Positions 11,330 to 21,748 of a DNA stretch of 64,000 nucleotides are shown piece after piece; the stretch's first letter is position 1; every line of letters starts with the position of its first letter. A program made the translations under genes and the position numbers. Under the pieces are notes generated by a model, which was given only the letters and a program-made list of their open reading frames with translations, was not told the DNA's origin and made no database searches. Source of the DNA: Rosa chinensis (taxonomy: Eukaryota > Streptophyta > Magnoliopsida > Rosales > Rosaceae); assembly GCF_002994745.2 (NCBI RefSeq), contig NC_037088.1, positions 625,001 to 689,000 on the forward strand, written 5' to 3'.

Positions 11330-11470
11330 TCTATCCTTAAACGTCTTCTGAACTAACTCATAATTCCACATCAGACGACAGATTTTATAAAAACGACGTC
11401 CAAAAAAATAAAAATCAATCAGACGACGGAAAAGTATGATGCGTCGTCTGATTCAATTTTTGTAGTAGTG
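11330..11470. repeat. CACTA right terminus and subterminal repeats
   Basis: Repeated cagacgac units at 11373 and 11420, an inverted copy gtcgtctg (11443-11450) forming a hairpin, and the terminal tttttgtagtagtg. In CACTA elements such subterminal motifs bind the transposase (family knowledge). Confidence 0.65.
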
Positions 11471-12139
11471 AGCATAGCAAGGTACTATGCCAATAAAATG
11501 AGCCCAATACTAAAATTTACAATAGGCAACACCTTTGTAGTAGTAGACATAATGTACTTAAGTTTTTGAATCTTCACCCCACAATTAGAAAATTCAAGTT
11601 ATCCAAAAAGACAATCAACATCTTATGACAGTAGAAGAGTCTTCAAGTATCAAAATATGAATTCAAAAATATGTGTGAAGCTGTTTGTTACGAAACTATG
11701 CAATTTTAACACCTCTTTGGAGGACACAAGTAAGCACAGTTTGAAGTAATTAACACAAGTTCCAGGCCATTTTATCTTAATGATCATATACAAATAATAA
11801 CAGAAATTGCTTTGTGCAACATGCCTATTCTCATTTGCAATAACCTGTGACCTAAGTAAAGTTTTAACTAAAATCAATTGAAAACATCAAAATATTCGAA
11901 AAGAAACTTTACTCAATCTGCAATTTTCTCAATGAAAATATGATAGCATGTACAGGGAGATAGCATGAATCCTTAACTTAAACAGTCATCAATTTCATCA
12001 TATTATCATTGTAAATCACAGATACATAATAGTAGAATGCAAAAAATCAAGCATAGCCATTCATAAGCAATCACAGAGAAAACACAAAATCGTTTCAATT
12101 CAACTCAATTCAATTCAGAAACACAAGCACACCAAAAAC
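11471..12139. other. Gene-free AT-rich stretch
   Basis: No coding signal, splice structure or element ends that I can support. It may be internal sequence of the minus-strand copia fragment that follows. Confidence 0.4.
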
Positions 12140-13253
12140 TTAAATTTCATCTGGTCACCATCTACTCTAGCCTAGGTGCATGCTGGGAATGCTTCTAGTG
12201 TTCTTGCAGTTCAATAGAAAATGAATTAGAGCTTTGAATTGAAACATGGTTCTCAGAAGGCCTAACCTTTGCGACTGCAATCTCTGCAACAATTTTAGTG
12301 GAAGCAATAATCCCCAAAACTTGTATTCCCCAAGAACGATCTTTATCCAAATCGAATGATGTGGTTTCGAATCCACTTTGAGTTTGTGAAGAAACTCAGG
12401 CGCTACTTCATGATCCATCCCCTTCAAACCCAGGAAAAGCAATTCGTTATGGAATAACGGTAATAACTGTAGCCTTCGTGAGAAGGATCTTTTTCTGAAT
12501 CGGGTATGGGCCATGGGCTGCACTTCATATCAAGAGGGGCCTAGAGTTTGATTTTAAAACTTTGTTTTCTTGGCCTGTTATGCAAACCCTAATTTCCCAA
12601 AACATTTTGCACAATAGAACATGGAACCCTAGCTCAAACATAATGAATTGATCTTCTAAAATGATTTATGATTTGTGAAAACATGCTCTGATACCATTTG
12701 TTAACTTAATGAGCAAACCAAGATCATTTCACAATATACATAAACACAACCATAGTGATCAATGCAACATGAACTAGAACACATGAAAAGAAGATGCATC
12801 ACTTGCTTCATTGACAACAGCCTTTTCTTCAACAGAAACAGCAGCAACAACACAGCTACTCAACACAAGGCTCCAAGCTCTAATCCTCAAGGAGCCACAC
12901 GCCAAAAGTCTTCTACTCAACTATGTGCTTAACTCCTTTCTATGTGGCAGGACTGAATGTTTTGTCACATAGTGAATAGGGACTTCGAGCGCCTATATAT
13001 AAAGCTAGATAGGCATTCTCATAAAAGAGTCATATTCAAGCCTATAAGTTATCTGTAAAGATGCCATAGTTATCATATCAAGCAATTATGTATTTATCTT
13101 TATCAAAATGGATTCCTAACCCAAGAGTGACATACCTAAGCTCATTAGGCAACTAGGTCGATAATTCATTTATTTTCCTATTTATTGTAATGAGTTTAAT
13201 CAATTTGTTATTTACTTAATGTAGATAATATTAGGTCCACTTAATGTTTTACA
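12140..13253 (-). mobile_element. Copia-type fragment: LTR, primer site and leader
   Basis: On the minus strand an LTR of about 555 bp (13253 to 12699, starting TGTAAAACATT and ending TTAACA) is followed after two bases by TGGTATCAGAGC (12696-12685), the standard initiator-tRNA-Met primer site. A leader follows, running toward lower coordinates. The LTR contains a TATA-like tttatatatagg (about 12990-13001). No second LTR was found, and the internal region decays after 12140. An apparent 118-codon frame (12167-12523) has no motif that I recognise. This is a truncated insertion. Confidence 0.65.
12685..12696 (-). promoter_or_regulatory. Primer-binding site (initiator tRNA-Met)
   Basis: gctctgatacca on the plus strand is the complement of TGGTATCAGAGC, the standard plant LTR-retrotransposon primer site. 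It lies two bases inside the LTR end, which sets strand and boundary. Confidence 0.8.
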
Positions 13254-13259
13254 CAGCCT

Positions 13260-13490
13260 CCACCCCAAACGACATTAATTTAACCCTTTTGCCAAGGCCT
13301 CGAAGCTCGACGTCCACGACGCCGCGGCTGAGGCTCAATCTCCCGCCGCCCCTAAGCCTAAGGAGGCTATCAGCTCTAGGGCGGTCATTTTGAGGAAGGC
13401 GTCTCCAACTCCATCTCCTTCGACAAACATCCTTCAATGCTTGGACAACCTTTTGGCCTTCAGGGTCTCCTTAACACCAATGAGGAGTTG
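13260..13490 (+). other. GC-rich exon-like fragment, unassigned
   Basis: A GC-rich block abuts the LTR. The plus strand can be read as AKASKLDVHDAAAEAQSPAA then PKPKEAISSRAVILRKA before stops appear. The composition differs sharply from the AT-rich surroundings, as expected for a piece of a coding exon. I do not recognise the protein. The following stretch to about 14345 is AT-rich and holds nothing that I can name. Confidence 0.3.
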
Positions 13491-15130
13491 AGGACACGAT
13501 TTGAGTGAAGGTCTTCAATTGCAGTATGATTGTTGGTGAAAAGGAAAAAAAAAAAAAGATCAGATTGAGAAGGGAAGTACGATTGATGAAATAACTTAGG
13601 ATTAATTCGATTGAGCATGTTAACTATTGCAAGTACTAATATTGGAGGACAATGAGAGACACACTTGACTCAAGATTTGGTACACTGTCGGAGGGAACAG
13701 GACTAGCAACATGAAATACTCCATCACATCCTTCAATTGTCGAGCAAAGGGATTCATAATCCAAATAAGTCCGCCTTGAATACTTTCAGGTTCTCAAATG
13801 CCTTGTCAAGCTTTTTCAAGTGAGAGTTCTTGTCATCTGCTACATGCACAGTACAGTATTATCAAGAGTTTCGTAACAGCCATTTGCATTATCAAGGAAG
13901 AGAGAATTCGTAGAAAAAGAGAAGGATTCTGAATTGAGGAAGAAGAATATAGAATTAAAAATTTCTCAAAAATAAAAAAGATAGAATAAAAAAAAAATTA
14001 AAAAGGCTATTATTTTAGTCTTTTGCCCATTTTGTATTCCCACGTGTTTGCCATGTCATCAATTTGACGTAGCCATCATGGAAATTGGACAGAGGTATCA
14101 CGTCAATACCAAAATAAGAATTCATGTATCACTTTGGTATAGTTGAGAGTTTGAGTATCAAATTAGTCTTGGCACTAGAGTTTAGGCACTAATGCTGAAT
14201 TTTTCTCTTATAAAAACTGTTAAACAAATATTATTAACATTAGCTACTTTGATTAACAGTTGGCAACTTGGCACAACAGAAACTAGTTGAATGAATTGTA
14301 AAACTTAGAGACCTTAGTTAGTAGTATAGTGAAGAAATAACTATGGATGCATTGATCGATATAGGGGTGGAAGTAAGTGGCGGGCTATATGGGCTCAAGC
14401 CTAGATAATTTTTTGGGCAAAAAACCACTAAGTGTGTGTGTGTGTGTCTACCTTCAGCCCATACCCAAAAAAAAAAAAAAAGGAAAAAAAAAGTACTGGG
14501 AGGTAAAAGTCGCGTACTCCCCCAGCCACAGCAGCTCACTTCTCTCCTCTATGGTCAAGAGGTCTAGTGCTTCTCTCCTCTCTTCACCGCACTCAATGGA
14601 AATATCAGACCCTCCTTCGCCTTTTCTTCTCCACCTCTCCCTTCCATTGCCCGATCTAATGCCCAACTGCCCAAGGTTTCTCTCACTCTCCTTTACGCCA
14701 ATTTCTTATCTTGTTCGATTTTCTTAATGTGGGTTGCTCCATTTTTTTATTAATTATTTGCATCTCTATGCTATCTCACTGATTTAAGAACCAAATTTAA
14801 CCTTAGAGCCACTTGACCACTTATGTTTTGATTCTGGGTATATTCCATTTCACTTGAGCTTCCCATTTCAGCTGACATTGCAGATTTGCAGAGATTCTTG
14901 GCTTCTTGCAGAGTCAGCGAAAGACTGGATTGACCGAGTGATTGCCTGGGTTTCTGGAGGAGTTTTCGCCCTCCATGTAATTGTGAGTTGGGATTTTGAG
15001 TTTTGTGTATAAGTTGAGGATTGGGATTGTTGGGTTTGTTTAGGGGCTATCAGTTTTGGGTTTGTTTGTGTACTGCTTACTATTAGTTTTGCTTGGGGTT
15101 ATCATTTTTGGGTCTCTCCTTTGATTATCC

Positions 15131-15878
15131 AAAGATGAGATATCCAAAGTCCTTACTCAATATGATCTTCAAGTAGAAAATATGTGTGGGCAAGGATATG
15201 ATGGTGCTAGCAACATGCGGGGTGAATTTAATAGTTTACAAGCTTTGTTTTGTGAAGAATGTCCATCTGCATATTATGTTCATTGCTTTGCTCATCGCTT
15301 ACAATTAACTTTAATGCTGCAGCTAAAGGGGTGCATAATATTTGGGAACTTTTCAACACTAAATTTGATTGTAAAATTGTTGATTCTTCTGCAAAAAGAC
15401 ATTCAGCTCTAAGAGTTATTAGAGAAGAAGAAATTGCATATTTAGTGGCTACTGGAGCACTTGAGACAGGTAGATGTGCTAATCAGACTTGCACTTTGCA
15501 ACGAGTAAGGGCTACTCGTTGGGGTTCACATCTTCGCTCTATTTCAAGTTTGATTAAGTTATTTGTAGCTACCCGAACAACTCTTGCAAATTCAGTTGCA
15601 AATGGACCAAATAAAGTACAAGGAGAAGCAAAGAGTGTACGTAAGGCAATGAAGCATTTTGATTTTGTGTTTTGCTTGCTTTTGATGCATGATGTCATGA
15701 AGATTACTGATTTTCTTTATCAGTTATTGCAAAAAAAAGTCATAGACATCTTGAATGCTCTCAATTTTCTTTCAATAACAAAATCAAAATTTCAAGATAT
15801 GGGAGAAGATGGTTGGATGATTTGATTATGAGGGTTGAATCATTTTGTTGTATGCTATTATTATGCCAGATATGTTTG
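15131..15878 (+). pseudogene. Middle part of old hAT transposase
   Basis: Reads DEISKVLTQYDLQVENM then CGQGYDGASNMRGEF, which contains the second catalytic-domain motif of hAT transposases, and YYVHCFAHRLQLTL, a CX2H-type motif. A frameshift near 15312 moves the frame to AAAKGVHNIWELFNTKFD and on to KSKFQDMGEDGW. The last readable part, IIMPDMFVIHLK, matches DIDMPDMNARYKDG of the younger copy. The frame is then cut by the solo LTR insertion. About half of the protein (the N-terminal zinc finger and first catalytic Asp) is missing. Confidence 0.85.
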
Positions 15879-15893
15879 TGATACACCTAAAAT

Positions 15894-18800
15894 CAGGGGC
15901 GGATCTAGTATGTATGTGGGGCGGGCTATAGCCCGTCCGAAGATTTTGGACAAAAAAAAAAACCTAGATGTATATATATATATTTTAGTTGGGTATAAGT
16001 GTATTATATATAACTCCAGCCCGTTCGAGTCGACTAACTCGCCCTTCATCACTTATTCACTTGGTCAGCCCCTCTCCTCCTCAGTCCTCATCAGTCATCA
16101 CACCGTACAAGTCGATTTCGCTCCCACTCTCCCAGGCTCCCAGGCTCCTCCTCCTCGGCTCCTCATCACTTCGATTACCCTCCTAGGCTCCCAGCCTCCT
16201 CCTCCTCAGTCCTCATCAGTCATCAGTTCGATTACACTCCCAGGCTCCTCGTCCTCAGCTCCTCCTCCTCTGGACCTCTTCTAAACTTCTGCAAATCTGC
16301 AGCTCTGGCCTCTGGGCTCTGGAATTCTCGGCTTCTCCAAGACATCAACATCAATTTGAGGCAATGATTCATTGATTCAATGTAAGATTTTGTTTAATTA
16401 ATTGAATCAATCCAATTTGGGGCAATTTATAGGGTTTAAGGATTGATGTGAAATTCATGTTCCTGGGTTGTATTCAGGTGAAGATTTCATGGATTGAACT
16501 CATTGAAGAATGAAGATTTCATGGATTGAACTCATCTTCGTCTAATCGTCTCATCGTCTGGTATGCAAATCTGCAATTTAACATTTTATTGTTTAATTGT
16601 TGTGGACTGTGGGTTAAATGTGATGTGATTAAGTTGATTAATTGATTAACTGTCAAGCGGTTCTACAAATCTGAGTTGCTTATTTCTTTTCCTTTCATAG
16701 TTTCATTGTGCATCAGTGCATCAGTGCATATAATTGTGACTTATATTGTGGTTTTTATTTTTCTTAAATTAGTTATTATGAAAAGTAGTTGATTCAAAGT
16801 TATTTTCTTAATTTATAGGTGTTAGAGTAACATGTCAAATCATGAGCCAAAACCGAAGCGATCAAAATTCATTGACTCATGGTTTAAAAGAACAAATGTT
16901 GAGTCTTCAAGTTCAAATGTAGTTTCTGAACCTTCCATATCCTCTCCAAATATTGATGTTGAACCTCAACCTTCCATTCCTGAACCACAAAATAATATCA
17001 ACGGTCTTGAACGTGATCCTGGATTGCGTTGTGCCATATGGAAATATCCAGTGAATGAGCGTGATAGTATTCGAAAAGCCTATGTTTTGTTGGGTCCATT
17101 TCAACCTCAGTTAGAATTTCCATTCACTGAACAAGGGAGTCAACCACGTAGATTTCAGTTTTCTTGGTTCAAGGATAATCCATGGCTTGAATATTCAATT
17201 GCTCTTGATAGAGCATATTGCTTTCCTTGTTTTCTATTTGACACTGAAGATTCTCACTATCCAGCATTCACCGTTGATGGGTTTAAGGCTTGGAAGAGGG
17301 TTTGTGGTGGTGATAATGTGTTGATGAAGCATGTAGGAGGCCTTAATTCTCCCCATCATGCTGCAATGCAAAAATGGGATTTATTAAGAAATCCTACCAA
17401 ACAAATTGAAACAATTTTTCAGTCAAAATGTAGTAAGGATATAGAGGACAATCGATTGAGGCTTAAGGCTTCAATAGAAAGTGTAAGATTGCTAGCTAAT
17501 CAAGGAGCTCCTTTTAGAGGCCATGATGAAACTGAAAACTCATTGAATGCGGGATATTTTAGAGAAGTCTTAAAATCTTTTTCAAGAATGAGTGTAGAGG
17601 TTGAGAGAGTTGTTTTGGGAAATGCTCCCGGAAATGCCAAGTACATTAGTCCATCAATTCAAAAGCAACTTCTAAATATTCTTGGTAATAAAGTGAGGAA
17701 CAAGATACGTGAAGAAGTTGGAGATTCTAAATATTGTATTCTTGTTGATGAAGCAGTAGATACATCTAGTAAGGAACAAATGGCCATTATTTTGAGGTTT
17801 GTTGATTGTCAAGGTATTATTCGAGAGCGGTTTTTTAAGATTGTGAGTGTTCCTAACACTACCTCACAAACTCTTAAAGATGAGATTTCTAAAGTACTTA
17901 CTATGTACAATCTTCAAGTGAGAAATATGCGTGGTCAAGGATATGATGGTGCTAGCAATATGAGAGGTATTTATAATGGGTTACAAGCACTGTTTCTTCA
18001 AGAGTGTCCTTATGCTTATTATGTGCATTGTTTTGCTCACCGCTTGCAATTGACATTGAATGCTACAGCTAAAGGGGTGTATGAGATTTGGCAATTTTTT
18101 TTCAACTCTAAGTTTAATTGTGAATTTTGCTGATTCTTCTGCTAAGCGTCATTCTGCATTACAAGTTGTGAGAAAGGAAGAAATTGCAGATTTGGTAGCT
18201 TGTGGCCAACTTCAAACAGGTACTGGTGCTAATCAAGTCTATACTTTGCAACGAGCTGCTGCTACACGCTGGAGCTCACATTTTCGTTCAATTAAGAGTT
18301 TGATTGAATTGTTTAGTTCAATAAAAAAAACTCTTAATGATATGATTGACCAAGGACCCGTGGAATTGCAAGGAGAAGCTGTGGCTGTTCTTAAAGCTAT
18401 GATGTCTTTTGATTTTGTGTTCTGCTTGCTTCTAATGCACAAATTGATGAAAATTACTGAAGTTCTTTGTCAGACATTGCAGCGAAAATCTCTTGACTTC
18501 GTACATGCTATGAAGTTTGTTGAACATACAAAATCATTTCTTCAAGAGATGAGAGAAGAAGGCTGGGATGACTTGGTAAGAAATGTTGAAACTTTTTGTG
18601 AAAAGCATGATATTGATATGCCTGATATGAATGCTCGTTATAAGGATGGTACAGGTCGTCGTTGCCAACAAAGAGATTTCATTACAATTGAGCATCATTA
18701 CCATATAGATGTCTTCAATGCTTTAATTGATTTTCAGTTGAGTGAGTTGAATAGAAGATTCTCAGACCAAACATCTGAACTTCTTATACTTAGCTCAACC

Positions 18801-19422
18801 TTGGATCCTCGTGATAACTTCAGAAATTTTAAAACTGAAGATGCATGCAATCTTGTAAAGAAGTTTTATCCTGAAGATTTTGTTGATAGTGAAATGTTTG
18901 CTCTAGAATTAGAGTGTGCATTTTATGAGAAAGATATGCGTAGTGATCCAAAGTTCCAGAATTTGGAATCCATTTCTGATTTGTGCAGAATGTTGGTTCA
19001 AACAAGGAAGTCAGAATTTTTCCCTATGCTTTATAGATTGATTTGTCTAGTTTTGACTATTCCTGTTTCTACGGCGACCACTGAAAGAGCATTTTCAGCT
19101 ATGAACATCATTAAGAATAGACTTAGAAACAAGATGGAAGATGAGTTTCTTGGTGATTGTATGGTCCTTCATATTGAGAAGGAATATGCTGAATCTATTG
19201 ACAATGAATCGGTGATCAAAGAGTTTGAAGCTTGTGGAACTCGTAGAGTTAGATTTAGTTAGTTTAGGTTCTTGTATTGCATTGCACGTTTATTTTGTTA
19301 TTGATTTTGTTTTTTAGTTTTGTATAGATATGCATTTGAAGGGTAAGGCTCACTACATCCCCCCTTGACTAGGTGTATATTTTTCTTAAATTAATAAAAT
19401 TCTCTCGCACCGTCGAGATTCT

Positions 19423-19461
<39 letters not shown>

Positions 19462-19512
19462 TGTTGAAGAAATCTCAGCCCGTCCAAAGTTTCAATCCTG
19501 GATCCGCCCCTG
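15894..19512 (+). mobile_element. Young hAT transposon, nearly complete
   Basis: Terminal inverted repeats CAGGGGCGGATCTAG and CTGGATCCGCCCCTG bound 3619 bp, with perfect 8-bp target duplications cctaaaat (15886-15893 and 19513-19520). It encodes a hAT transposase that is open except for one frameshift. Insertion is 15 bp inside the end of the solo LTR. Both ends carry a longer sub-repeat, gggctatagcccgtccgaag against cagcccgtccaaag. It is a close relative of the old element that surrounds it. A (TA)n tract lies near the right end (19427-19452). Confidence 0.95.
16832..19262 (+). pseudogene. hAT transposase (TTF-type zinc finger, DUF4371, dimerisation domain)
   Basis: Cut-and-paste DDE transposase of the ZMYM/TTF-type hAT family, about 810 codons if the frames are taken together. 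It starts MSNHEPKPKRSKFIDSWFKR, a basic and probably nuclear-targeting start. The TTF-type zinc finger lies at about residues 100-140 (WLEYS, then AYCFPCFLFDTEDSH). The first catalytic motif is LVDEAVDTSS (about 305). The next is GQGYDGASNMRG (about 370) with YYVHCFAHRLQLTL. The C-terminal hAT dimerisation domain is IPVSTATTERAFSAMNIIKN. A single extra T in the run at 18125-18128 shifts the frame, and the first frame ends at 18133. The upstream region shows a TTATAG-GT acceptor-like site, so a leader intron is possible. The shift could be a natural recent lesion or a base-calling error in a T run. Confidence 0.92.
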
Positions 19513-19520
19513 CCTAAAAT

Positions 19521-21037
19521 AGGCGTAATAATTTAACCCTACAATCACAAATATCAGTCAATCGTAGTATGGGAAAAAAGGGGTCTCCCGCAGAGGATTG
19601 TGCTTAATATGCAAATCTAGACTCGAAAACAGACAAAACACTAAAACTGACCTCTTATAAAGATGAAATTAAAAACCCTATCTAGACTCAATGAAAAATT
19701 ATGAAAATTTACAGACACGAACTAGACACACTAAGAATGACTCACACAGAATTTCAGGGGAATCAGAGTTGATTTACTATACTAAATAAATAAAACAATA
19801 CAGAGAACAAGAAGTGAAGAAAATAAAAGAACTGTTTTTGGATTTTTGAAATAGATGAGATTAACAATAGCTAGGAACAACCATACACCATTAGACCGTG
19901 TTTCACCTAAGATTTGTTAACCTATATGCTTCTTTTCAATTGAATGTCTTTACTCAAGCTAAGCCAATGATGTGTTGAACTTAACCTATTAACCTTTCAT
20001 ACTTGATATGTTAAGTGCATGATGTCTGCATCCTAACTTAGCTTCTAACATGGAACCTAGAGTGATGTTCTCGCATAGCTCTCAAGTCAAAAGTCATTAA
20101 GAACAAAAAGGTTATGAATAAAGCTAGGCAATTTCGGTACTGATGTTGTCCTAATCTACCTAGATGCTAAATCATATGAATGAGTCTCAAGTCACTCATG
20201 TGCTACACTAGATAACATGCTTGACATGATGATCTAAACACGAAATTATAGCAATAAAATCCTAGCATGCTTACTACGTTTGCAACCATAATAAACGAAA
20301 CCAGAATTTATCAATGAGAAACCATGAATTAACAAACATTCAATATCCAATAAACTATAAAATTAACGTCAAGATCTTAGTTTACACATGTTTAGGGCTT
20401 AGGCAGCCCCTAACTATCAAAAACTATTAGCAATACATAAAAGAAATAAAATAAAACATGAAAAGAGAGGGAGGAGACGATGGCGGCAATGGACTGATGT
20501 TGTGCATCCAAAGATGTCTACAATGATGCCCTAGACTCCTTTTTATATAGTTATTGCGTCAAGACTTCTTCTTCTCCAAGAACTAAGGAATTTGATCTCT
20601 AATTAAATAAGGACTTTTAATTCTTCTTCCCTTTTAGCTCTAGGAGACAATCTTTCCTTGTTTGGACTCAGATTCGCGTGCAGCCTGACCTCCTTGTACT
20701 AAATTGGTCATAACTTCTTCTAGAAAAATCATATTCATGAACCGTAAAAAGCTTTGGAAACTAGACATCCGAGGCTTTCCATCAATATAAACATCATTAT
20801 CTGGATCGTCCTAAACTGCTCTCAGTACTCTGTCGAAGTTGACTGTTCTGCACAGGCAGATTTGCTGATTTTGACTTTCAATCCCTCTTTTGGTTCTTTT
20901 CTTCTTCTTTACTCTAAAATACCTATAAAACATATAAACAAAGTAAATAAAAAAGTAAATAACTGGATAATATCAAGAACTAACAATGAAAATATAAAGG
21001 AATTTGATATAAACAATGTATAATTACGCTCCTATCA
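19521..21037 (-). repeat. Main body of the solo LTR, non-coding
   Basis: AT-rich sequence without coding features. The TATA-like tttttatatag (about 20540) read on the plus strand is not clearly a promoter. This stretch holds nothing beyond the LTR. Confidence 0.5.
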
Positions 21038-21042
21038 GTCTG

Positions 21043-21657
21043 CTCCTTACAAGAAAGGTACAAGGGCTCGTGAACAAAATATTACAAATGAGCATTATTA
21101 TCAGATCAATATACTTAATGTTGTGATAGACTTTCAGTTGGCAGAGTTGGATAGTAGTTTTACATATAATTTGTTAGAGCTCCTTGTTCTTAGTGCTACA
21201 TTTGATCCACGTGATCATTTTCGATCATTTATATGTGAAGATGTTTGCAATCTTGCTTTGAGGTTTTATCCTCAAGATTTTACATTATATGATATGCTTG
21301 CTCTACATATGGAATGTGGGTTTTTTCTAGCAGGTATCCAAGATTTGCCAAGACAACTACTGTGTCTGATTTGTGTCAGCGATTAGTTGAATCAAGAAAG
21401 TCAGCATTCTTTCCTATGATTTATAGATTGATTTATCTTGTGCTGACTTTGCCAGTTTCTACAGCAACAACAGAGAGAGCATTTTCATCTATGAACATCA
21501 TAAAAAACAAACTTCAAACGATGGAAGATGAGTTTCTTGATGATTTGATGTTTCTCTACATCGAAAAAGAATTGCCGATAGCATTGATAATGATTCTGTT
21601 ATTGCTAAGTTTGAAGTGAGTGGGTTTCGGAGGGTACTATTTAGTTAGTTTATTGTT
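21043..21657 (+). pseudogene. C-terminal part of old hAT transposase
   Basis: Continues the old transposase after the solo LTR: SAPYKKGTRAREQNITNEHY, FQLAELDSSFTYN, TFDPRDHFRSF. A frame change follows near 21330-21360, and then the dimerisation domain LPVSTATTERAFSSMNIIKN and MEDEFLDDLM. A further shift occurs after IEKE. It matches the young hAT along its length but has more lesions. Confidence 0.85.
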
Positions 21658-21748
21658 GTTTTACAACAAATGTATGCTTGCAGTTTTTAATTTACGAGGT
21701 TTGGTTTTATGTCCTCGCCATTGTATGTTTTGATTGAAAATAATAAAG

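Larger units (their letters stand above)
1..11470. mobile_element. Pack-CACTA-like transposon, left end outside window
   Basis: The right end is a typical CACTA (En/Spm) terminus: the last 14 bases read tttttgtagtagtg, the complement of CACTACTACAAAAA. Next to it lies subterminal sequence rich in the motif cagacgac, including a small inverted repeat (11420-11452). The first 135 bases of the window carry the same cagacgacag/acgacagttttt motif several times, which suggests the left subterminal region with the actual left terminus just off the window. Between them I see no transposase but pieces of three unrelated host genes (8011-8531, 9432-10060, 10600-10827) and a younger nested copia. This is the architecture of a gene-capturing, non-autonomous CACTA element. 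That both ends belong to one element is inference. The 3-bp target duplication cannot be tested without the left end. Confidence 0.55.
15879..21037 (-). mobile_element. Solo LTR (about 1.5 kb net) split by the younger hAT
   Basis: Outer ends are TGATACACC and CTCCTATCA, TG...CA in either direction, flanked by gtttg (15874-15878) and gtctg (21038-21042), a 5-bp duplication with one change. On the minus strand it begins TGATAGGAGC, exactly as the larger solo LTR at 35960 does, so both belong to related Ty3/gypsy-type families (Tat-like by my recollection). Removing the hAT and its 8-bp duplicate leaves about 1532 bp. It inserted into the transposase frame of the old hAT, and the reading text resumes at SAPYKKGTRAREQ. 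Confidence 0.7.
14365..21748 (+). mobile_element. Older hAT element, internally deleted and interrupted
   Basis: The 5' end (taggggtggaag...gcgggctat, 14364-14391) resembles the terminus of the younger hAT at 15894 (caggggcggatc...gcgggctat). The transposase gene has lost its first half. It resumes at 15131, runs to 15878, is interrupted by a solo LTR, and resumes at 21043. No matching 3' terminal repeat is found before the kinase pseudogene starts at about 21749. So the right end was lost, apparently together with the 3' end of that pseudogene. A (GT)8 tract lies in its leader (14431-14447). Confidence 0.7.

Noticed and set aside
12167..12523. 118-codon frame as a host gene
   Set aside because: Lies just downstream of a retrotransposon primer site on the same strand, without recognisable domain. 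More likely leader or decayed gag.
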